A stretch of 15,569 nucleotides of DNA from an uncultured Campylobacter sp. (GTDB taxonomy: Bacteria; Campylobacterota; Campylobacteria; Campylobacterales; Campylobacteraceae): positions 1 to 15,569 of the forward strand of contig NZ_CALHXD010000227.1 of assembly GCF_938040115.1 (NCBI RefSeq), read 5' to 3'. The number at the start of each line of letters is the position of its first letter. Positions within the stretch are counted from its first letter, which is position 1. This document shows positions 1 to 7,111 of the stretch, one piece after another. The notes beneath the pieces are model-generated. The model made no database searches. It was not told the origin of the DNA and worked only from the letters and a program-made list of their open reading frames with translations. The position numbers and the translations under genes were made by a program.

Positions 1-530
1 GGCTCTATCACGCTGCTGCGCGCTACAAAGGTCGCTCCTGCGGCGGTTGCGAGCTTGCACGCATCAAAATTCGGATCGATGTTGCCCTGCTGCGCCGTCA
101 CCGTCCAAAATCCTATCGGCGTAGTCGGGCTTGTTTGGGAGTTTGTTAGCCCGTAGATGAAATTATTTATCAAAACGTGGTTTAAATTTATATTTCTGCG
201 GCATCCGTGGATCGTGTGATTGCCTCCTATCGCTAGCCCGTCGCCGTCGCCTGTTACTACGATGACGTGTTTGTCCGGGTTTGCGAGCTTGATACCCGTG
301 GCATAGGCGATCGCGCGACCGTGCGTGGTGTGGACAGTGTTGCAGTTGATGTAGGAGCTAAAGCGCCCAGAGCAGCCGATGCCCGAGACCACGCACACGT
401 CGTTCATATCCCAGCCTAGCTTATGGATTGCGCGGATTAGCGCCTTTAGTATCACGCCGTCGCCGCAGCCCCAGCACCACAGAGTCGGCGTTTTGTCGGT
501 GCGTAGGTAGTCGTCGTAGTTAAATGCCAT
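1..530 (-). CDS. oorB: 2-oxoglutarate:acceptor oxidoreductase beta subunit, 3' part cut by window edge
   Basis: This is the thiamine-diphosphate-binding subunit of the enzyme that oxidatively decarboxylates 2-oxoglutarate to succinyl-CoA and passes electrons to ferredoxin or flavodoxin, in the cytoplasm. I translated 176 residues from an ATG at 530; the frame runs off the left edge. Visible motifs are an early WCWGCGDG (residues 18-25), a second Cys-containing stretch GIGCSGR (50-56), and the ThDP/Mg signature starting GDGDGLAIGGN (94-104) and ending in the Asn pair at 122-123. The following FIYGLTNSQTSPTTP is typical of 2-oxoacid:ferredoxin oxidoreductase beta subunits. The start overlaps the oorA stop by one base (TAATG), so translation is probably coupled. 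The family is about 280 residues long, so roughly 100 residues and probably oorC lie outside the window. Confidence 0.95.
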   Translation of the reverse strand, partial: MAFNYDDYLRTDKTPTLWCWGCGDGVILKALIRAIHKLGWDMNDVCVVSGIGCSGRFSSYINCNTVHTTHGRAIAYATGIKLANPDKHVIVVTGDGDGLAIGGNHTIHGCRRNINLNHVLINNFIYGLTNSQTSPTTPIGFWTVTAQQGNIDPNFDACKLATAAGATFVARSSVIE

Positions 531-1681
531 TAAAATTCTCCTATTTTTTGCGCGATTTCTTGCGGGCTGATCGGGCGACCGTTGGCTTTTAGCAGCGTCT
601 TAAAGTCCTCTCTTAGCGTAGCTTTTATTATCTCGCCCGTATACTGGCCCAAATTTAACTCGCAGATCAAAATTTTGCTAAATTTAGCCGAGATCTCGCG
701 TAGTTTTTCGCTCGGCGTCGGAAATAGCGTGATAGGCTTAAAAAGCCCTACTTTCACGCCTTTTTCGCGTAAATTTAGCACCGCTTCTTTTGCCGCGCGA
801 GCCACGGAGCCAAACGCGATAATGCAAATCTCCGCGTCATCTAGCATAAACTCTTCGTAAAGCTCGAATTCGTGCGCGTGCGCGTTTATTTTGTTAAAAA
901 GGCGCTTGATGTTGTAGTCCACGACCGCGCCGTCCTCGGTCGGAAAGCCCGTCTCGCCGTGATGCAGACCCGTAACGTGATAGCGGTAACCGCCAAAAAA
1001 TTTATTTAGCACGGCAGACTCGTCCGCCGCGGCTCTGTACGGTCGGTAGTCTGCCGGATCGCCGCTAAACTGCCTGCGAGAGTAGATCTCTAGCTCGCTA
1101 GTTTGCGGCAGCACGGCCTTTGCATGCATGTGTCCGATCGTTTCGTCTAGCAGCAAAAACACGGGCGTCATGAATCTTTCGGCTAGATTAAACGCGCGAA
1201 CGGTCTGTGTATAGCACTCCTCTAGGCTAGATGGCGCGATAACGATACTGTTTACGTCGCCGTGAGTCGGGTTTTTCGCCTGCAGGAGATCGCCCTGCGC
1301 CACGCGGGTAGGCAGACCCGTGCTAGGGCCGCCGCGCATGACGTTTACGATCACTAGCGGCACCTCCGCGATAAAGCCAAGCCCGATCTGCTCGGCCTTT
1401 AGCGAGATACCGGGACCCGAGCTTGCCGTCATCGCCTTTGCCCCGCTCATCGAAGCTCCCAGCGCCACCGAGATGCCAGCGATCTCGTCCTCCATCTGGA
1501 TAAATTTGCCGCCGTGCTTTGGCAGCAACACGCTTAGCTCGTGCGCAATCTCGCTACTTGGCGTGATCGGGTAACCGCCGAAAAAGTTACACCCGCACTC
1601 CACAGCCGCAAGCGCGACTAGCTCGTTGCCGCTAGCGATGATCTCTCTTTTGCCGCCGTTATTATTTAAAAACTCGCTCAT
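530..1681 (-). CDS. oorA: 2-oxoglutarate:acceptor oxidoreductase alpha subunit
   Basis: This 383-residue catalytic alpha subunit of 2-oxoglutarate:acceptor oxidoreductase works with OorB, OorC and OorD to make succinyl-CoA with a low-potential electron carrier. Near the N terminus it has the pyrimidine-binding-domain hallmark GYPITPSSEI (about residues 36-45). The Glu-containing MEDEIAGI, the ASSGPGISL stretch and GGPSTGLPTR follow, all typical of the 2-oxoacid:acceptor oxidoreductase alpha family. Its length fits the stand-alone alpha subunit, not the fused pyruvate-type enzymes. The ATG overlaps the oorD stop by four bases (ATGA), and a GAGG lies about eight bases upstream. The stop overlaps the oorB start. 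Order and spacing show one oorDAB(C) transcription unit. Confidence 0.96.
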   Translation of the reverse strand: MSEFLNNNGGKREIIASGNELVALAAVECGCNFFGGYPITPSSEIAHELSVLLPKHGGKFIQMEDEIAGISVALGASMSGAKAMTASSGPGISLKAEQIGLGFIAEVPLVIVNVMRGGPSTGLPTRVAQGDLLQAKNPTHGDVNSIVIAPSSLEECYTQTVRAFNLAERFMTPVFLLLDETIGHMHAKAVLPQTSELEIYSRRQFSGDPADYRPYRAAADESAVLNKFFGGYRYHVTGLHHGETGFPTEDGAVVDYNIKRLFNKINAHAHEFELYEEFMLDDAEICIIAFGSVARAAKEAVLNLREKGVKVGLFKPITLFPTPSEKLREISAKFSKILICELNLGQYTGEIIKATLREDFKTLLKANGRPISPQEIAQKIGEF

Positions 1682-1989
1682 TGTCCCGCCTCTAATTTTT
1701 CAAATTTATTCTCTTTTACGGCGGTCGCGCGCTCTTTACTTTGGGCGGTTAGTTTAGCGAATTTAAAACCCTTTTCCGCTACGTAAATTGCAAAATCGGG
1801 GCAGTGTAGCTCGCACTCTCTGCACCCGATACAGGCCTCCGGATACACCACTTCGATCGTTTTACCTAGCACGGCGCGCGGCTCTACGGCCATCGCCAGT
1901 ACGCCCGCAGGACAGCAGCTCACGCAGATATCGCACGCCTTACAGCGCGAGATATCGACCCAAACGGGAACGTCGTTTCGTATCAGCAT
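1678..1989 (-). CDS. oorD: 2-oxoglutarate:acceptor oxidoreductase delta subunit, 2x[4Fe-4S] ferredoxin-like
   Basis: This small electron-transfer subunit belongs to the 2-oxoglutarate:acceptor oxidoreductase. It carries two ferredoxin-type cluster motifs: CKACDICVSCCP, with an extra Cys beside the fourth ligand, and CIGCRECELHCP. Each fits CxxCxxCxxxCP and should bind one [4Fe-4S] cluster. I chose the ATG at 1989 (103 residues, starting MLIRNDVPVW) because AAGGA lies five bases upstream. A TTG at 2004 in the same frame would add five residues but has no comparable ribosome site. It is the first gene of the operon, with a four-base overlap into oorA. The C-terminal tail after the second motif is Lys/Glu-rich. 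Identity is firm; only the exact start is open. Confidence 0.93.
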   Translation of the reverse strand: MLIRNDVPVWVDISRCKACDICVSCCPAGVLAMAVEPRAVLGKTIEVVYPEACIGCRECELHCPDFAIYVAEKGFKFAKLTAQSKERATAVKENKFEKLEAGQ

Positions 1990-1994
1990 ATTTT

Positions 1995-1999
1995 TCCTT
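1995..1999 (-). promoter_or_regulatory. Ribosome binding site of oorD
   Basis: AAGGA on the minus strand lies five bases before the ATG at 1989. It decides the start in favour of this ATG over the in-frame TTG further upstream at 2004. Confidence 0.7.
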
Positions 2000-2022
2000 A
2001 TCAAATTTAACTAGTAACGATA

Positions 2023-2033
2023 ATTTTATAGCA
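2023..2033 (-). promoter_or_regulatory. Probable extended -10 promoter of the oorDABC operon
   Basis: The minus strand reads TGCTATAAAAT, an extended -10 element (TG-N-TATAAA), about 35 bases before the oorD ATG. Upstream is an AT-rich stretch with runs such as TTTAA at short intervals, as in Campylobacter sigma-70 promoters, which usually lack a clear -35. It implies that oorDABC is transcribed on its own and not only by read-through from icd-mdh. Confidence 0.5.
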
Positions 2034-2181
2034 TTTAAGTTAAATTTGGTATTTAAATCGGATAGTAAAATAAAATTTGGAGTTTTTTTGTATGAAAACG
2101 AGCAAATTTGAAACGCCCGTGCGGATATTTTGTGATTTTTGGAGATATTGCTGTAAATTCGGTGCAGAGTAAATTTAGAAG

Positions 2182-2247
2182 TCAAATTTAGCGCCGCCGA
2201 TCCGTAAATTTGACGACGAATTTATACGGATACGGCGGTAAATTTGA
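2182..2247. terminator. Long imperfect hairpin after the lipoprotein gene, possible terminator
   Basis: The arms are TCAAATTTA (2182-2190) with TAAATTTGA (2239-2247), CCGCCG (2194-2199) with CGGCGG (2233-2238), ATCCGT with ACGGAT, and AAATT with AATTT around an eight-base loop. Only small bulges interrupt the pairing, giving about 26 base pairs. It lies 25 bases past the stop of the minus-strand lipoprotein gene and upstream of the oorD promoter. There is no clean run of T on either side, so factor-independent termination is plausible but not certain. It could instead be a dispersed palindromic element. Confidence 0.5.
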
Positions 2248-2271
2248 AGCGATAAGCATAAATAACTAAAC

Positions 2272-2994
2272 TTAGTTTCTCCTTACGCTGGCTTTGCCAA
2301 ATCCCGCAAATCTATTTGACGCAAGACACGACGTATTGTTATTTTTGCAAGATACGACATAGGAGTTTAGCTCTTTGTTGCCTTTTTTACGCGTGTTTTT
2401 ATTTTTTAGATTCATAAAATCCACCGCATTTTTGCCTCTTGCATGATGCGTAAAGCCAACCGTGCCGTCTTTTTCTACGCTACTTACTATGCCTACATGA
2501 GTGACGATTTTTGCTTTTTTGTTATTTTTCGTGCTCCTAGTCGTGTTGTTGAAAAATACCAAATCTCCGACCTTCGGATCGTCAAAGGCGATCAGATTTT
2601 TACTCTCGTAAAGCTTAAACATAGCTTCGCTTTTTAGACCGTGCTTGGTGTAAAATTTATCAAGCTCTTTTTCGTCAAAAAAGTCTCGATTAAATTTTTT
2701 ATTTATAAGCGTCACAAAGCCCGAGCAGTCGCCGCCGTCTCTTTTACCTATATATCCTTGCAGGAGATTTAGCAGGGCCGTTTCTTTTGTGTCGAGTCGG
2801 TCGCCGGTTTTACCATAAAATGTCTTGCTTCCCCAATTTTGGATTTTATCCTTTTCTAGCGAAGTAGTAGCTTGGGTTTTACTTTGCTTCGTTAACATCG
2901 TATTTTTGGGGGTGCCTGACGAAACGTTAGCGCACCCCGACATAAAAGCCGCTAAAAATAGGGCGTAAATTTTAATTTTATAATTTACAAGCAT
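2272..2994 (-). CDS. NlpC/P60-type cysteine peptidase lipoprotein
   Basis: This is a predicted envelope lipoprotein of 240 residues. The N terminus has two Lys residues, a short hydrophobic stretch (about residues 9-18) and the lipobox-like MSGC, with the acylated Cys at position 21. A Ser/Thr/Lys-rich linker follows. The remainder has the layout of an NlpC/P60 papain-like domain: DCSGF with the likely nucleophile Cys90, KVGDLVFF (141-148), THVGIV with His166, and a His pair at 183-184. Such enzymes usually cut peptidoglycan stem peptides; the substrate here is inferred. The start lies three bases after the mdh stop and has no good ribosome site, so translation is probably coupled to mdh. Where C. 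jejuni carries sucCD, this organism carries this gene. The start could be slightly different. Confidence 0.75.
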   Translation of the reverse strand: MLVNYKIKIYALFLAAFMSGCANVSSGTPKNTMLTKQSKTQATTSLEKDKIQNWGSKTFYGKTGDRLDTKETALLNLLQGYIGKRDGGDCSGFVTLINKKFNRDFFDEKELDKFYTKHGLKSEAMFKLYESKNLIAFDDPKVGDLVFFNNTTRSTKNNKKAKIVTHVGIVSSVEKDGTVGFTHHARGKNAVDFMNLKNKNTRKKGNKELNSYVVSCKNNNTSCLASNRFAGFGKASVRRN

Positions 2995-2997
2995 CGG

Positions 2998-3885
2998 CTA
3001 CGCGATTACCCCGCTTTCTTTTAGAAATTTGATATTTGCAGCCGTTTGCGATTCGCCTTTTTCAAGAGCCGCTTTTTCCTCCGCGCTTGGTTGTTTGATC
3101 TCGCGCACGCCGCCCTTGCCTAGCTTAACGAGCCTACCGCCCGCGCACTCGCCCTCTATCACGCAGCAGCTTAGCCACTGTTCGCTGCCGGTTTTTATCG
3201 CCTCGCACATCTTGGCAGCAGCCGCGCCAGGAGCGTAATACGCCGACGTGCCAAGTAGCTTAACTATCTTTGCGCCGCCAGTTTTAGCCTCCTGCGCTAC
3301 CGCGTCAAATTCGCCGCCCAGATCCACGCTCACGTTACTTTGTAGCGCGACCATATCGTCGTTGTGAGAGCCTATGATGTGTGCGCTAAATGCGCTGTTT
3401 TTTAGTCCCGTTTTTTGAGAGATCTCGTATTTTAGGCGCGCAGAGTCTAGTTCGCCAGCCATCCCCAGCACCCTGCTTTTATCAAAACCGCTCGTTTTAT
3501 AGACTAGATACGTGAGCGCGTCAAGCGGATTAGTTACGTTTATGATGACGCAATTTGGAGCAAATTTAGCGATTTTTTCCACCGTGCCTTTTACGATACC
3601 GGCGTTTTTTAGAAGCAGATCTTCTCTAGTCTGCCCCTCTTTTCTAGGGCTTCCGGCGGTCACGACCACGATGTCGCTATCTTTAATCAACGAAAAATCA
3701 TCACCGCCGGCAACGCCAACATCCAGACCGAAAACCGCCGCGCTCTGAGATAGATCGATCGCCTTTGCGCGCGCCACGTCGCCAAATATATCCACTAGCG
3801 CGATCTCGTCTGCGATGCCTCTTAGCAAGATAGCGCTAGCCGCGCTTGCGCCTACGTTTCCGGCTCCGATAACTGAAATTTTCAT
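2998..3885 (-). CDS. mdh: Malate dehydrogenase
   Basis: This enzyme interconverts malate and oxaloacetate with NAD in the TCA cycle, in the cytoplasm. The 295-residue protein belongs to the LDH-like malate dehydrogenases. It shows the Rossmann motif GAGNVG (7-12), Asp32 to hold the NAD ribose, the active-site loop PRKEGQTR (80-87) with substrate-binding arginines, NVTNP (116-120), LDSAR (146-150) with the catalytic Asp and another Arg, and IGSHND with the catalytic His174. An Arg in the loop where lactate dehydrogenases have Gln supports malate as substrate. A strong AAAAAAGGAAAAA precedes the ATG. It lies 12 bases after icd and three bases before the lipoprotein gene, so all three are probably co-transcribed. 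It is slightly shorter than the usual 300-320 residues. Confidence 0.95.
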   Translation of the reverse strand: MKISVIGAGNVGASAASAILLRGIADEIALVDIFGDVARAKAIDLSQSAAVFGLDVGVAGGDDFSLIKDSDIVVVTAGSPRKEGQTREDLLLKNAGIVKGTVEKIAKFAPNCVIINVTNPLDALTYLVYKTSGFDKSRVLGMAGELDSARLKYEISQKTGLKNSAFSAHIIGSHNDDMVALQSNVSVDLGGEFDAVAQEAKTGGAKIVKLLGTSAYYAPGAAAAKMCEAIKTGSEQWLSCCVIEGECAGGRLVKLGKGGVREIKQPSAEEKAALEKGESQTAANIKFLKESGVIA

Positions 3886-3897
3886 TTTTTTCCTTTT

Positions 3898-6114
3898 TTA
3901 TAAAATTTGATTTTGTAAAATTTGATTAAATATTGCACTCGGCCTCATCGCCGCGCTCGCCTTTTTATCATCCGGCTTATAGTACCCGCCGATATCGACC
4001 TTTCGTCCTTGCGCCGTGTTTATTTGGGCCACGATCGCGCTCTCGTTTTGCGCGAGATTTTGGGCGACGATTTTAAATTTGTCGCCCAGCGACGTGCCGC
4101 TAGCGGCAAGCTCGCTCGCCCAGTAAAGCGCGATATAAAAATGGCTCGTGCGCGTATCTAGCTGTCCGACTTCAAACCGCGGGACTTTATTTTCTTTTAG
4201 ATAGCGCTCTACGGCTGCATTTAGCGTATCTGCTAAAATTTGCGCCTCAGGACTTTGTTTAAAGCCTGCTAACTGCTCCAGACTAGCTCCCATAGCCAAA
4301 AACTCGCCCAGGCTATCCCAGCTTAGGTGATTTTGCTCCAGTAGCTGTTCGGCGAGCCTGGGCGCGCTACCTCCGGCTCCCGTCTCAAAGATACTTCCGC
4401 CCTCTAGTAGCGGCACGACCGAGAGCATCTTGGCGCTGGTTTCAAGCTCTAAGATCGGAAAAAGGTCGGTCAGATAGTCGCGCAGGACGTTGCCCGTGAC
4501 GCTGATGCAGTCTTTGCCTCGCCTAATGATCTCAAGCGATTTTTTGCAAGCGGCCGCGGGAGAGAGGATCTCTATATCAAGCCCGCTAGTATCGGTGCTA
4601 GCTAGCTGCGCTCTTACTTTTTTTAGGATTTCTCGGTCGTGAGCCCTGTTTTCGTCCAGCCAAAATATCGCCTTTTGTCCCGTGATTTTCGCGCGTTTTA
4701 GCGCCAGCTCGACCCAGTTTCGCACGGCGACGTCTTTAACCTGCGTCATCCTAAATATATCGCCTTTTTCTAGCTCAAATTTAAATAAAATTTCGCCTTT
4801 GGCGTTTAGCACGCGCGCCTCGCCCGCTTCGCTCATCACGAATGTCTTATCGTGGCTGCCGTACTCCTCGGCCTTTTTAGCCATCAGTCCGACGTTTGAG
4901 ACGCTGCCGATTTTAGCGGGATCTAGCGCGCCGTTTGCCTTGATATCAGCGACCGCTGCCTCATAAACGACGGCGTAGGTTTTATCTGGTATCACGGCTT
5001 TAGTTTCCCTGGCTATGCCCTCTTTATCCCACATTTTGCCGCCGTTTTTTATCATCGCGGGCATCGAGGCGTCGATGATAACGTCGCTAGGCACGTGTAA
5101 ATTTGTAACGCCTGCGGCCGAGTTTACCATCGCCAAATTTGGCCTCTTTGCGTAAATTTCATCAAATTTGGCTTTTATTTTTTCCTGCGTAGCTTGAGGC
5201 AAATTTAAAATCCGCGCAAAAAGGTCTTTTAGTCCGTTGTTTTCGCTGACGTTTACGCTTTTTAGCTCGTCTGCGAACTCTTCAAAAACTTCCGCGAAAA
5301 AAATCTTTACGAAATGCCCGAAAATCACGGGATCGCTCACCTTCATCATCGAAGCTTTTAGATGGACGCTAAAGAGCAAATTTTTTGCTTTCGCGTCCGC
5401 GATTTGCTCTTTTATAAAGGCGTCTAGCTCTCGCGCGCTCATAAAGCTAGCGTCGATTATATCGCCCTTTTCTACCGCTAAATTTTCTTTTAGCACGCGT
5501 TTTTCGCCGCTTTTTGAGATAAACTCGACGCGTAAATTTTCATCCGCTTCAAAGCTAATCGAGCGCTCGGAGGAGTAAAAATCGCCGCCCTTCATATAGG
5601 CGACTTCGGTTTTGCTATCTTTTTCAAAAGGAGTGATTTTATATGGGTTTTCGCGGGCATAGCGTTTTACCGCACCGACGCATCTGCGGTCTGAGTTACC
5701 CTCGCGCAGCACCGGATTTACCGCGCTTCCTAGCACTTTGGCGTATCTAGCGGCCGCGTCTTTTTCCTCCGGAGTTTTTGGCTCGGACGGGCATGGCGGC
5801 AGATCGTAGCCTTTGGCGCGAAGCTCCGTGATAGCGGCGTTTAGCTGAGGCAAGCTAGCCGAGATGTTTGGTAGCTTGATGATATTTGCGCGCTTTTCTT
5901 GCGTCAAATTTCGCAGCATCTCCAGGTCGTCGCTCACGCGCAGATCAGGCGGTAGCTTGTCGTTAAAAGCGGCGATGATCCGCGCAGCCAGCCCTATGTC
6001 GGCCTGCTCTATCTCTATGCCGCCCGCGCGCAAAAACGCCTGCAAGATCGGAAAAAGCGAGTAGCTCGCAAGCAGCGGGGATTCGTCGGTTCTAGTGTAG
6101 ACGATGTCGCTCAT
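3898..6114 (-). CDS. icd: Isocitrate dehydrogenase, NADP-dependent, monomeric type
   Basis: This enzyme decarboxylates isocitrate to 2-oxoglutarate with NADP in the TCA cycle, upstream of the OOR step encoded nearby. It is 738 residues long, the size of the monomeric (class II) family and almost twice that of the common dimeric enzyme. Family signatures are the substrate loop LREGNSDRR (136-144), HLKASMMKVSDPVIFGHF (251-268), DVIIDASMPAMIKNGGKMW (344-362) with metal-binding Asp348, and DTRTSHFYIALYWA near residue 655. TAGGAGAAAAA precedes the ATG. The 64-base gap after mltG holds a weak TATAAA, and mdh follows after 12 bases. No frameshift or missing catalytic residue was seen. Confidence 0.96.
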   Translation of the reverse strand: MSDIVYTRTDESPLLASYSLFPILQAFLRAGGIEIEQADIGLAARIIAAFNDKLPPDLRVSDDLEMLRNLTQEKRANIIKLPNISASLPQLNAAITELRAKGYDLPPCPSEPKTPEEKDAAARYAKVLGSAVNPVLREGNSDRRCVGAVKRYARENPYKITPFEKDSKTEVAYMKGGDFYSSERSISFEADENLRVEFISKSGEKRVLKENLAVEKGDIIDASFMSARELDAFIKEQIADAKAKNLLFSVHLKASMMKVSDPVIFGHFVKIFFAEVFEEFADELKSVNVSENNGLKDLFARILNLPQATQEKIKAKFDEIYAKRPNLAMVNSAAGVTNLHVPSDVIIDASMPAMIKNGGKMWDKEGIARETKAVIPDKTYAVVYEAAVADIKANGALDPAKIGSVSNVGLMAKKAEEYGSHDKTFVMSEAGEARVLNAKGEILFKFELEKGDIFRMTQVKDVAVRNWVELALKRAKITGQKAIFWLDENRAHDREILKKVRAQLASTDTSGLDIEILSPAAACKKSLEIIRRGKDCISVTGNVLRDYLTDLFPILELETSAKMLSVVPLLEGGSIFETGAGGSAPRLAEQLLEQNHLSWDSLGEFLAMGASLEQLAGFKQSPEAQILADTLNAAVERYLKENKVPRFEVGQLDTRTSHFYIALYWASELAASGTSLGDKFKIVAQNLAQNESAIVAQINTAQGRKVDIGGYYKPDDKKASAAMRPSAIFNQILQNQIL

Positions 6115-6152
6115 TTTTTCTCCTAAATAAATTTCGCAAAATCTTATCCAAA

Positions 6153-6158
6153 TTTATA
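6153..6158 (-). promoter_or_regulatory. Possible -10 element of icd-mdh
   Basis: TATAAA on the minus strand, within an AT-rich run 39-44 bases before the icd ATG, in the only gap between mltG and icd. The match is weak in this AT-rich setting. Confidence 0.3.
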
Positions 6159-6178
6159 TTAAAATGCCTTTTGATAGG

Positions 6179-7111
6179 CTATTTTTGGGAATTTATCGCG
6201 CCCACGTGCTCCTCATAGGTAGCGCTAAATTTATGCTTGCCCGTCTTTTTATCGCGAACGAAGTACAAAAACTCGCTCTGCGCGGGCCTTATCGCCGCCC
6301 TGATCGCAGCTAGTCCCACGGTACAGACGGGGCTTGGCGGCAGGCCTTCGTTTAGATAGGTGTTAAATTTGCTTTTATCGCTTCGTATGCGCTCGGCCGT
6401 GACCGTCTCGTGCGAGTAGAGTCCGTAGTTTAGGGTGCCGTCCATTTGCAGCTTCATGCCCTTTTTTAGGCGGTTTTGGATGACGGAGGCCACAAGTGGC
6501 ATCTCATCCTCGCTCGCGGCCTCTTTTTGCACGACCGAGGCAGTAACCAGATACTCGCTCCAGCGCTTTTCGTCGTAGCTTCCCAGCAGCTCGGTCGCCG
6601 TTTTTTCGTGGGATTTTTCAGATAAATTTACCAGATGCGCGGCTAGCTGCTCTTCGTTTACGCCAAGGGGCACTTTGTAGGTTTCAGGCACCAAAAAGCC
6701 GTCTTCTAGCGGGGCAAATTTTGCGTAAAATTCGTTTAGCTTTGCCTCGCTCAAATTTAGCTTTTTTGCGACCTCTTGCAAAAACACGGCCGTCGTTTCG
6801 CCCGGAATCAGCGTTATTTGCGTTAGGGCCGCCTTTGCGGTCGTGAGCTTATATAAAAAATCAAGCTTGCTAAGCTTTGCCGCACCAAGGTCTATCCAGC
6901 CTGCTTGCACATGCCCCATAGCGCGCAAGATCGCGGCGTCAAATTTATTTGCGTCCGTATTTTTTTCGCTTAGATATGATATAATCGCAAGCGTACTGCC
7001 CTGAGGCACGAAAATGACCTCGCTCACGCTCACCGGGCGGCTAAGATAAACAAGAAAGCTCAGAAAAAATATGAAAATCATCTCGCTGATAATGAAGAAA
7101 ATTTGGCGCAT
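6179..7111 (-). CDS. mltG: Endolytic murein transglycosylase MltG (YceG family)
   Basis: This inner-membrane enzyme cleaves nascent glycan strands and is thought to set their length as they are made. With the ATG at 7111 it has 310 residues: a short cytoplasmic end, one membrane segment (about residues 4-23), a small periplasmic domain and the catalytic YceG domain. Visible motifs are FVPQGST (34-40), EDGFLVPETY (136-145), ASVVQKEA (191-198) with the likely catalytic Glu197, LQMDGTLNYG (221-230), and NEGLPPSPVC (254-263), all characteristic. The frame stays open to 7393, but those extra 94 residues are Ser/Ile-rich and antisense to the next gene, so they are probably not translated. A GGGGA lies five bases before the chosen ATG. 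An ATG at 7141 is an alternative. Its 5' end overlaps the divergent neighbour. Confidence 0.9.
   Translation of the reverse strand: MRQIFFIISEMIFIFFLSFLVYLSRPVSVSEVIFVPQGSTLAIISYLSEKNTDANKFDAAILRAMGHVQAGWIDLGAAKLSKLDFLYKLTTAKAALTQITLIPGETTAVFLQEVAKKLNLSEAKLNEFYAKFAPLEDGFLVPETYKVPLGVNEEQLAAHLVNLSEKSHEKTATELLGSYDEKRWSEYLVTASVVQKEAASEDEMPLVASVIQNRLKKGMKLQMDGTLNYGLYSHETVTAERIRSDKSKFNTYLNEGLPPSPVCTVGLAAIRAAIRPAQSEFLYFVRDKKTGKHKFSATYEEHVGAINSQK
6977..6985 (+). promoter_or_regulatory. Extended -10 promoter for the AsmA/YhdP-like gene, inside mltG
   Basis: TGATATAAT is a perfect extended -10 element (TG-N-TATAAT), about 85 bases upstream of the plus-strand ATG at 7071. It is preceded by a T-rich stretch from 6960. 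It lies wholly within the mltG coding sequence on the opposite strand. It would give a 5' leader of about 80 bases. Confidence 0.5.

Noticed and set aside
1940..2185. 81-codon minus-strand ORF upstream of oorD
   Set aside because: It overlaps oorD in another frame, crosses the promoter region, and has no domain character or ribosome site.
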